A stretch of 64,000 bases of DNA from Leptospira bandrabouensis (GTDB taxonomy: Bacteria > Spirochaetota > Leptospiria > Leptospirales > Leptospiraceae), in contig NZ_RQHT01000010.1 of NCBI RefSeq assembly GCF_004770905.1, positions 202,134 through 266,133 on the forward strand, given 5' to 3'. The position numbers and the translations under genes were made by a program. This document shows positions 25,254 through 32,287 of the stretch, piece after piece. Under the pieces are notes generated by a model. It was given only the letters and a program-made list of their open reading frames with translations, was not told where the DNA came from and searched no databases. Position 1 is the first letter of the stretch, and each line of letters begins with the position of its first letter.

Positions 25254-27290
25254 ATGAAAACAATAATAAGTCGCAATTCTAAATTAAAAATATTAGGTAT
25301 CCTTGTCCTAGTTGGATCAACAGTCATTATTTCAGATCCAGTTGAGAAAAATTTTTTATCTCAACCGTTTCGATCTAAAAGTTCATTAGCAAACCTAGTG
25401 TCAAATTCAGCCCAATCCCGTCGGTCTCACTTTGCACCTGATGAAATTGTTATCAAATTTAAACAACATATCCCAAATGATGAACTTTTTTCTCGCTCAA
25501 GATCACTAGGTTTTAATGTAGAACAAGTCAGTAAAAGGGCACACTTTACGAAGGTAAAAATTGCGAGTTCAGAAACAGTAGAAGAAGCTGTGGTTCGTGC
25601 AAATCGTGATCCGTCAGTTGAATATGCAGAACCGACTTACTACTATTATGCACATGCAGCGACTCCAAATGATACTGACTTCGCTAAACTATGGGGACTC
25701 AGTAATTCTGGACAACCTATTTCGAGCCCTTCTTACGCAACCAATAACCCTGGTACTTCTGGAAAAGATATGAATGTTCTGGGCGCTTGGGATATATCTA
25801 CAAACTGTAGTTCCATCATTGTAGCTGTGTTAGACACAGGAATCAACTACAACCATGAAGATTTAACTGCGAATATGTGGGATGGTTCAGTAAGTTGTAA
25901 GGATAAAGATGGGATCAATATTGGTGGTGGATGCCAAAATCATGGATGGGATTTTGTCTCTGGTGACAATGATCCCAAAGACGAAAACGGTCATGGTAGT
26001 CACGTTGCTGGTACAATAGGGGCGGTTGGCAATAATAACAAAGGAATTACTGGAGTCTGCCAATCAGCAAAACTGATGTCTGTTAGAGTTTTAGATGCGA
26101 GTGGAGTCGGAACAAACGCTTCTATTGCTCAAGGTATACACTTTGCTGTCCACAATGGTGCCAAAGTAATTAATATGAGTTTGGGAGGGAACGACGATAG
26201 CTCTGCAGTCAATGAAGCGATTGAGTTTGCAAGAACTCGCGATGTACTTGTTGTGGTTGCTGCGGGTAACGAAACCAGAGACTTAAAAACTGGTGCTTCG
26301 TATCCTTGTAAAAATACGAATACAAACTTAATCTGCATTGCTGCCTTAGACCAGAATTATGAACTTGCTGACTTTTCTAATTTCGATACAACAACAAATG
26401 AGAATAATCGTTCCGTAGACTTTGGTGCCCCTGGTACAAATATTTATAGTATATTTGGAACAGAATTAAAGTCTGATGAAGCCGCTAACGGATATTCTGG
26501 TTGGTTAATGACTGGTAGCGGAGGAGTTTCCAATTATTCTTGGGTTAATAGAAATTGTTCAGGTTATAATCTTCTTACGATCCCAAATGATTGTACATTA
26601 TTTAATTGGGCTTTTACTCAAACGAATGTTTATGCAACTGAACTTGATCCTAGTATGGGAATAGGTACGTACAAAACTTTCGCTCTACCAAGTGGAGCAA
26701 CTAACATTACAGTTTCTCACCAAGTTGTAGCGGAGGCTAAAAGAAATTCATCAAGCAATATCTGCAATGACTACGGACTTGCAATGTATGGTCCAGGTAA
26801 TACTCATCCATTCCTTAGTTCTTATCTAAGTTTCAAAAATCAGGTTTTTCCAAATGACAATGCCACTTCGTTTTTTTGTGAAAAAGATGAAAAACCTTTC
26901 GTAAGCTATTATGAAACCGATTTCTTAACTAACTGTATTGGGAATACTCATTGTACGATTGGATACCGATATTATTCAAATTCAGATGAGACTACTTGGG
27001 GTGGAATGTTTGTCAGTAAACTTTTTTTCTATGCATGGGCACCTTCCAATAATAACTATGGTCTCTATAATGGAACATCGATGGCCACTCCGAACGTAGC
27101 TGGAGTAGTTGCACTCATCCGCGCTTATAACCCTTTATTAAACCATACTGAAGTTATTCAAAAGTTGATTGATGGAGGCTCTGCAACCGCATCCATTGCC
27201 TCTAATTCTAAATATGGTAAGTCAATCAATGCAAATGCTTCGGTGAAACATCTGAATCAGGTGACAGGTGTTACTGCTACACTTCAATAG
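25254..27290 (+). CDS. secreted subtilisin-family (S8) serine protease
   Basis: 678 residues. An N-terminal hydrophobic signal is followed by an I9-type propeptide (about 60-140, with E-I-V-I-K-F-K and D-P-S-V-E-Y-A-E-P). The triad is Asp194 (V-L-D-T-G), His247 (G-H-G-S-H-V-A-G-T) and Ser609 (N-G-T-S-M-A-T-P), with oxyanion Asn339 (A-A-G-N-E). Between A-P-G-T-N-I-Y-S (about 398) and the Ser block lies an insert of roughly 200 residues with several cysteines, where subtilisins normally have about 15-25. Probably autoprocessed outside the cytoplasm. Sits in a four-gene operon with three lipoproteins; the next gene starts 23 nt before its stop. Confidence 0.9.
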   Translation: MKTIISRNSKLKILGILVLVGSTVIISDPVEKNFLSQPFRSKSSLANLVSNSAQSRRSHFAPDEIVIKFKQHIPNDELFSRSRSLGFNVEQVSKRAHFTKVKIASSETVEEAVVRANRDPSVEYAEPTYYYYAHAATPNDTDFAKLWGLSNSGQPISSPSYATNNPGTSGKDMNVLGAWDISTNCSSIIVAVLDTGINYNHEDLTANMWDGSVSCKDKDGINIGGGCQNHGWDFVSGDNDPKDENGHGSHVAGTIGAVGNNNKGITGVCQSAKLMSVRVLDASGVGTNASIAQGIHFAVHNGAKVINMSLGGNDDSSAVNEAIEFARTRDVLVVVAAGNETRDLKTGASYPCKNTNTNLICIAALDQNYELADFSNFDTTTNENNRSVDFGAPGTNIYSIFGTELKSDEAANGYSGWLMTGSGGVSNYSWVNRNCSGYNLLTIPNDCTLFNWAFTQTNVYATELDPSMGIGTYKTFALPSGATNITVSHQVVAEAKRNSSSNICNDYGLAMYGPGNTHPFLSSYLSFKNQVFPNDNATSFFCEKDEKPFVSYYETDFLTNCIGNTHCTIGYRYYSNSDETTWGGMFVSKLFFYAWAPSNNNYGLYNGTSMATPNVAGVVALIRAYNPLLNHTEVIQKLIDGGSATASIASNSKYGKSINANASVKHLNQVTGVTATLQ

Positions 27291-27642
27291 GGTTTCTCTA
27301 TTTTGTATCTTCATTCTTTTTTTTAGTTGTTCAGAAGGGATGAGAGCTGAGATGCAAGAGAGGAAAAAACCAACAAGTCCAGTGACGATTTCGCAATATA
27401 ACGGGAATGGGGAATATATTGTTGGTACGGAAATCGAGTTAACAAGTGAAGTATGGAATCAACTCCTGAAAGGTTTTGGTAGCTACCATTTGGAAATGAT
27501 TATCAAAAATAAACCTACTTACATAATTCAGTTCACTAGTGATCCAGGATTGGAGAAATTGAAATTGCAGATGAAACTGAATCCGCAGATTCGTTATGTG
27601 GAGGCAAATGCCAAACTGGAGAAAAAAACTAAAACTGATTGA
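27268..27642 (+). CDS. small lipoprotein resembling a subtilisin propeptide/I9 inhibitor
   Basis: 124 residues from a GTG at 27268, inside the end of the protease gene; AGGTGA at 27259-27264 could be its ribosome-binding site. The lipobox is L-F-F-S-C. The C-terminal part, Y-I-I-Q-F-T-S-D-P-G-L, then N-P-Q-I-R-Y-V-E-A-N, follows the strand-helix-strand ending of peptidase inhibitor I9 domains (final block P-x-V-x-Y-V-E). The adjacent protease has its own version (D-P-S-V-E-Y-A-E). It may therefore be a membrane-anchored inhibitor or folding helper of that protease. The match is short and judged by eye. Confidence 0.55.
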   Translation: MLLLHFNRVSLFCIFILFFSCSEGMRAEMQERKKPTSPVTISQYNGNGEYIVGTEIELTSEVWNQLLKGFGSYHLEMIIKNKPTYIIQFTSDPGLEKLKLQMKLNPQIRYVEANAKLEKKTKTD

Positions 27643-27667
27643 AGGCCAAATTTGTCTAAACGAGACA

Positions 27668-27943
27668 GTGCGTTCCCTGATTGTTTCAGTATTCTTTTTG
27701 GTTCTACTATCCCATTGTACAAAAACCAACCCGTCTTACGAGGCTTGCGAAAGGGCCGATTTAGACTACTTAGCATGTTCCCTTGTTGTCTACCAGTCGT
27801 ATGCTTTTTGTTCAGAAAGATCATCTACGCTTTCCGGTACGACAGATGCCAAAGCTTCTGCAAAGTTTCAGTGTGATGCGGAGCGGCTCGTTGGCTCGTA
27901 CCTTTGTGAAGACATTAAGAAAAAAACTTGTGGTACGAAATAA
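27668..27943 (+). CDS. cysteine-rich small lipoprotein
   Basis: 91 residues from a GTG at 27668; the frame is open upstream to an ATG at 27596 (115 residues), but the signal peptide fits best from the GTG. The lipobox is V-L-L-S-H-C. Six further cysteines (in E-A-C, L-A-C, A-F-C, F-Q-C, Y-L-C, K-T-C) could form three disulfides in a small exported domain. It is the last gene of the protease operon, 25 nt after the inhibitor-like gene. No family was recognised. Confidence 0.55.
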   Translation: MRSLIVSVFFLVLLSHCTKTNPSYEACERADLDYLACSLVVYQSYAFCSERSSTLSGTTDAKASAKFQCDAERLVGSYLCEDIKKKTCGTK

Positions 27944-28457
27944 ATTTCGTCGTTCAACCTTATTAAACCAAAAATTTCCACGCCAAGCGATAGTAGCGGA
28001 AATCCTTTCCCTTATGGACTCACATTATGAGTATCTTTGAATTTAGGGAAAGATTGCAGCGGATAGCGCGGTCGTTTTTAGAAAAATACCTCAAACAGCA
28101 AACCCATTCGAGGCGCCCAAAACCTGTCACCCATGGGAGTGATCTAATGTGTTACCGATGTACGAGTACACTCAATACATGGTTCGCGCTAATGCGACAT
28201 AAGATCAATTATGGGAAGTTGCATATTGCCTCATAATTCATGGTATCTCAAATCAAAATAATGCTTCAAAAGTAAAAGTATTCGAAGAGTTCAAAAACAT
28301 GAACCATTCAGAATAAAAAGTGGGGAATCGCGGAACTTTCTTGCGGTTTTATGGATTTTCTGTTAGGCGTGGTTCAACAAAGCCCACGAGCCCGCCTCCA
28401 CCACCCAATTCAGGGCGGGGGCCTACATGGAAGCAATGCGACATAGTTTAATTACAG
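27944..28457. other. non-coding stretch with degenerate repeats
   Basis: No convincing gene in 514 nt. Seen: an 8-bp inverted repeat CTTTCCCT (28005-28012) / AGGGAAAG (28045-28052) inside a GC-richer patch (27980-28075); two similar blocks sharing ACATGG...AATGCGACATA near 28178-28201 and 28425-28445; and an imperfect GC hairpin CCCGCCT...AGGGCGGG at 28391-28420. A 69-codon frame at 28027 has no domain or good start. The composition differs from flanking genes, suggesting decayed repeat or mobile DNA, or a structured RNA. Confidence 0.45.
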
Positions 28458-29003
28458 TTACTTTTTTGACCCGTCACTCACACGTTTTTGAATGACTTCA
28501 TTCAGCACTTGCACAAGCTCTTGGAACTCATCACCTTTCCGGATGCGGATGGTTTCAATGGGTTCGCCCGAAGCCATTCGCTGCAAAGACCGTTTGATAC
28601 TAAAAACGGGACCTGCCATTTTGTGAGATTTGAAAACGGAGAACACAGTGATTAAGAGTAAATAAAGAATGGAAAGTGTCACTACAGCATCGAATTGAAT
28701 GGTATACATATTTAATTGATGGTCGTAGTTAGGAAGGTAAATTTCTCTGGGAACAAACTTCTCTTTTGCCTCGCTTGGACCCGCATCTTCGTTCTCTACT
28801 TTCCAATACACAGTTTGTGCATCTTGGCGCAGTCGAAATACGGCACCACCGTCATACTTTGCCTGGTTCAACCAATAGAGAAAACCTAAAGTCACAAGTA
28901 CCCCGGATATAAACAAAAGCGAATAGTGCGCTAAAAACTTTAATTGGAATTCCTTATCGATGAGATAATGAAAACGAAAGGTTTTTTTGTGATTTTGAGA
29001 CAT
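28458..29003 (-). CDS. two-helix membrane protein with HAMP-like domain and no output domain
   Basis: 181 residues. Membrane helices at about 26-45 and 103-122 flank a periplasmic loop of about 55 residues. After the second helix comes a HAMP-like segment (A-G-P-V-F-S-I-K-R-S-L-Q-R-M-A-S-G, then G-D-E-F-Q-E-L-V-Q-V-L-N-E-V). The protein stops there, with no kinase, cyclase or MCP domain. It follows the FecR gene by 80 nt and is probably the third gene of the ECF operon, perhaps a signal-coupling partner. Role unknown. Confidence 0.6.
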   Translation of the reverse strand: MSQNHKKTFRFHYLIDKEFQLKFLAHYSLLFISGVLVTLGFLYWLNQAKYDGGAVFRLRQDAQTVYWKVENEDAGPSEAKEKFVPREIYLPNYDHQLNMYTIQFDAVVTLSILYLLLITVFSVFKSHKMAGPVFSIKRSLQRMASGEPIETIRIRKGDEFQELVQVLNEVIQKRVSDGSKK

Positions 29004-29083
29004 GGCTTCTTTTAAGGTATTCCCCTAGGGTGTTAGGAAAGACCTTCTCAGGAAAAGTCTATATTGTCAAAAACTTATAAAGA

Positions 29084-30121
29084 TTAACGAATTTTTTCTG
29101 TTTCTAATATCTTTTGAATCGGGATTTCGATCAAACCATCCAATCCTTGGAAATGAAGGTGAGTTTCTGATTGTCCAAGAATCACACCTCGGTATTCGGT
29201 TCCATCTTCCAATCGTACAAGTTCTAATCTTGCATGTTCTTCATACAGTTTGGACTCGCGAGCAAGAATGCTTTGCGTTTGAAATGCTTTGAGTTCTTTG
29301 TCTTCTTTGACACTCAAAGAAGCAACAGAGATAGGATTTTCTCCTAGTTTTACGATGGTCTGTTGCTTCGAACTGAGGATCAGATCTCCCACAGAGACAG
29401 AACCTTCACGCACTGCGACCACCTCTAACGTCCCATCAAATTGAACACTAAAAACCGTTCCTCTAACTTGCGTAAGATGTTCGCCGGCTTGCACAATGAA
29501 TTGACTGTCCTTAGAAAGTTTGGAAACAGAAGCAAAAAGTTTGCCTTTTTTCACAGAAAACTTTTGGGTTTGGGCATCTTCTGTTTTTTCAATTCGATCC
29601 AAAATTACTTCTGAATTTGGTGTGATGCGCATCCAAGATCCAGTTTCAAAATCTATATCGCTTTGTGAATTTCCATCAGTGATGATGATATCCCCTGAAA
29701 CCAATTGGTAGTTTTTTACAAGTGCCACAGGATGAGAGCTTCCTTCGGGCAAAACGGAAACCTTCCCTTTTACAGAAGAAACAATCACTTTTAAAGGAGA
29801 AACGATTGCATTCGAGGTTTTAACCACAGAGGCGTTTGCCACCTCGGACTGATTTGAATTGGATGGATTTAGTAAAAAAACAAAGACTAGTGCAGCTGCC
29901 AGGGATAAGGCAGACCCACCAACTAACGAGAGACCAATTGGCTTGCGGAAAAAAGAAATTACATTAGAAACAGAACTTTTTTGGGGAATATATTCGAATT
30001 GGATGTTTCGTTTGGAAACAACTTCCCAAGTAGGAAATTCTCTAGACTCTGTTACCTTGGAAGGTTTGCGTAAGAGTGCTTCCCATTTCGCGAATGTCTG
30101 TTGTTTCTCAAATTCGTTCAT
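29084..30121 (-). CDS. FecR-domain protein, probable ECF regulator
   Basis: 345 residues. A cytoplasmic N-terminus of about 65 residues precedes one membrane helix (about 70-88, A-L-S-L-A-A-A-L-V-F-V-F-L-L). The periplasmic part holds a FecR domain (about 110-245: G-K-V-S-V-L, V-S-G-D-I-I-I-T-D-G, then T-Q-V-R-G-T-V-F-S-V). It starts 5 nt after the ECF sigma gene. In iron-type systems FecR controls the sigma factor across the membrane; here no TonB receptor is nearby, so the signal is unknown. An E-I-P-I-Q-K-I-L end suggests an extra small beta domain. Confidence 0.8.
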   Translation of the reverse strand: MNEFEKQQTFAKWEALLRKPSKVTESREFPTWEVVSKRNIQFEYIPQKSSVSNVISFFRKPIGLSLVGGSALSLAAALVFVFLLNPSNSNQSEVANASVVKTSNAIVSPLKVIVSSVKGKVSVLPEGSSHPVALVKNYQLVSGDIIITDGNSQSDIDFETGSWMRITPNSEVILDRIEKTEDAQTQKFSVKKGKLFASVSKLSKDSQFIVQAGEHLTQVRGTVFSVQFDGTLEVVAVREGSVSVGDLILSSKQQTIVKLGENPISVASLSVKEDKELKAFQTQSILARESKLYEEHARLELVRLEDGTEYRGVILGQSETHLHFQGLDGLIEIPIQKILETEKIR

Positions 30122-30126
30122 TGATT

Positions 30127-30645
30127 CTAATCCGGTACCAAATTTTCTCTTTTGGCAATGGCCAACACTTTCTCTGTGGCCCTTATGACCAAACGAGATG
30201 CCGTAGAAACCGAAACTCCCAAGACCTCAGCGATTTGCACCAACTGAAATCCTTCCACATTCTTAAGTAACAAAGCAGAGCGTTCTTCTTCCGAAAGCTC
30301 TCCCAAAAAAGAATAGAGCCTATCCTCTAAATCTTGGTATTCAGCCCTCGTTTCCAGTTTTGGATTGTGGCTATGAAACTCGATTTCATCGGAAACAATC
30401 TCTTTTGTCGTAGAGAATTTTTTAGCATAATTGATAGATAAATTACGGGCAATTGTATACAGAACCATAACGGACTTCTCTTCCGAAAGGCCGGCTTCGC
30501 CGTAGTGCTTATGGAAACTTAAGAAACTATCTTGCATCAAATCCATTGCCGTGTCCGCATTTTGAGTGTACTTGTAAAGGAAGTCATAAATACGTTTATG
30601 GCTTCTTTCATAAATTTGACTCATAGAGACAGCTTTGTCTGACAC
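30127..30645 (-). CDS. ECF-type RNA polymerase sigma factor
   Basis: 172 residues from a GTG at 30645, or 165 from the ATG at 30624. Region 2 (I-Y-D-F-L-Y-K-Y-T-Q-N, D-L-M-Q-D-S-F-L-S-F) and region 4 (L-S-E-E-E-R-S-A-L-L-L-K-N-V-E-G, then V-S-V-S-T-A-S-R-L-V-I-R-A) are clear and region 3 is absent, as in group 4 sigma factors. It leads the leftward operon with FecR and the HAMP protein. Near its start AGACA-GCTT-TGTCT (30628-30641) forms a small inverted repeat that may be coincidental. Confidence 0.85.
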   Translation of the reverse strand: MSDKAVSMSQIYERSHKRIYDFLYKYTQNADTAMDLMQDSFLSFHKHYGEAGLSEEKSVMVLYTIARNLSINYAKKFSTTKEIVSDEIEFHSHNPKLETRAEYQDLEDRLYSFLGELSEEERSALLLKNVEGFQLVQIAEVLGVSVSTASRLVIRATEKVLAIAKRENLVPD

Positions 30646-30748
30646 AATCTTGTATGTGTTGGTAAAACCGAGTCTCTGACAAGTAAAATCCCGTTCCTCT
30701 CTATAAAAGTAAACAAACGGGAAAGGTCAGATTCTCAAAGGAACCAGA

Positions 30749-32152
30749 TTATTTTTCTCTTAAAAGGGCGTCACTGGCAGCATTTTTATAAGCACCGATC
30801 ATTGTCGGATAATTAAAAATGTGTTCGGTGAAGTACTCAATGGGAGCCTTCAGATTGACCACACACTGCCCAAGGGCAATAAGCTCTGTTGCTTTGTCAG
30901 AAATGATATGTACTCCCAAAACTCGTCTAGTTTGTTTATCAAAAAGGATTTTTAATAGGCCCACTTGGTCCCCACTGATTTGAGCACGGGTAATCGTATC
31001 AAACCTAGCCATTCCGACTCCATAAGAAACTCCACGTGCCTTAAGTGCTTCTTCTGTGGGGCCAATCGTGGCAATTTCTGGAAGTGTATAAATTCCAATC
31101 GGAAATTCTTCTGCATCTACAGGGGTAGACGGGTGACCAAACATATGTTTTGCGACATAAGCACCTTGGTACATAGATACAGAAGCTAAACTAGGAAATC
31201 CAATGACATCTCCACAAGCGTAGATATTGGATACATTGGTTTGGTAGTTTTCATTCACCAAAATTTGTTTTCGATCATTGGGAGTGATTCCAACAGATTC
31301 TAATCCTAAATTATCGACATTCCCAAAACGCCCGCGAGAAATTAGGACTTGATTGACTCGAACCACCTCTCCTTTGTTAGTTGTGAGTTCAAATCCATCT
31401 TCATTAGGAAGTTTATTGTATTTTGTAATGGATGAATCCACGTGGATGGAAATTCCGGACTGTTGCATAATCCGAGTCATTTCACTTGATACATCTTCAT
31501 CTAAAAAACCAAGGATTCGACTTTGGGAATCGAAAAGGTGAACCTGCACACCTATATGAGCAAAAATTGTGGCATATTCTGATCCAATGATTCCGGCACC
31601 CACAACAGCTAAAGAAGTGGGCATCTTTTTCATCGCAAAAAGCCCATCGCTATCGTATACTAACCCATCTTCAAAAGGGATATTTTCGTTTGTTGGTCTA
31701 CGAGGGCTACTGCCCGTGGCAATAAGAATGTTCTCGGTTTCATATACTTTTTTCCTACCGGCAGAGTCTGTCACTTCTACATGGTGGGCATCCACAATCG
31801 TCCCCCAACCAGTAAGAGTTGTGACTCGGTTTTGGATCATTTGTTCGCGGGTGACATCTTCTTCTTTTTCAATCACAGTTCCTGCCCGAAACATCAGTTC
31901 CTGTAAAGTAAGCATTGCGGGCTGAGGAGATTGTAATCCGTGGAGGTTGGACAATTTTAAATTACGGTAGAACCTACTTGTTTCTTGTAAGGATTTAGAA
32001 GGGATGGTTCCGTAGTGAACACAACCTCCACCCAAGTAAGGGTCTTTTTCTATAATGGCTGCTTTTTTTCCCATTTTGCTTGCTTGGATAGCAGCTTTTT
32101 GTGCGGCAGGACCGCCCCCGATGGCGAGTAAATCGAAACGATTGATGGACAT
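30749..32152 (-). CDS. sthA: soluble pyridine nucleotide transhydrogenase
   Basis: 467 residues, a flavoprotein of the pyridine nucleotide-disulfide oxidoreductase fold. G-G-G-P-A-A binds FAD near the start, and G-A-G-I-I-G-S-E is the NAD(P) site. The usual C-x4-C redox pair is absent: the block reads G-G-G-C-V-H-Y-G-T-I-P-S-K, with Thr where the second Cys would be. That is the mark of SthA rather than dihydrolipoamide dehydrogenase. The C-terminal E-H-I-F-N-Y-P-T-M matches the dimerisation domain. It balances NADPH and NADH in the cytoplasm. Monocistronic here. Confidence 0.9.
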   Translation of the reverse strand: MSINRFDLLAIGGGPAAQKAAIQASKMGKKAAIIEKDPYLGGGCVHYGTIPSKSLQETSRFYRNLKLSNLHGLQSPQPAMLTLQELMFRAGTVIEKEEDVTREQMIQNRVTTLTGWGTIVDAHHVEVTDSAGRKKVYETENILIATGSSPRRPTNENIPFEDGLVYDSDGLFAMKKMPTSLAVVGAGIIGSEYATIFAHIGVQVHLFDSQSRILGFLDEDVSSEMTRIMQQSGISIHVDSSITKYNKLPNEDGFELTTNKGEVVRVNQVLISRGRFGNVDNLGLESVGITPNDRKQILVNENYQTNVSNIYACGDVIGFPSLASVSMYQGAYVAKHMFGHPSTPVDAEEFPIGIYTLPEIATIGPTEEALKARGVSYGVGMARFDTITRAQISGDQVGLLKILFDKQTRRVLGVHIISDKATELIALGQCVVNLKAPIEYFTEHIFNYPTMIGAYKNAASDALLREK

Positions 32153-32287
32153 TTGCTAAAAAAAACAATACCGACGAAGTGAAAAATAGCAAGGAAAAAT
32201 TGACAAGGACAATGGTATACCCTAGTCATACATTTTTCACCTAACAAAGTAAAATGGAAAATACAAAAAATCTTGCTTTGAAAACTC

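Noticed and set aside
28027..28236. 69-codon open frame suggestive of a transposase remnant
   Set aside because: No catalytic motif or terminal repeats were found; described only as part of the non-coding patch.
30749..32152. Dihydrolipoamide dehydrogenase as identity of the flavoprotein
   Set aside because: The second redox cysteine is Thr (G-T-I-P-S-K), which fits the soluble transhydrogenase instead.
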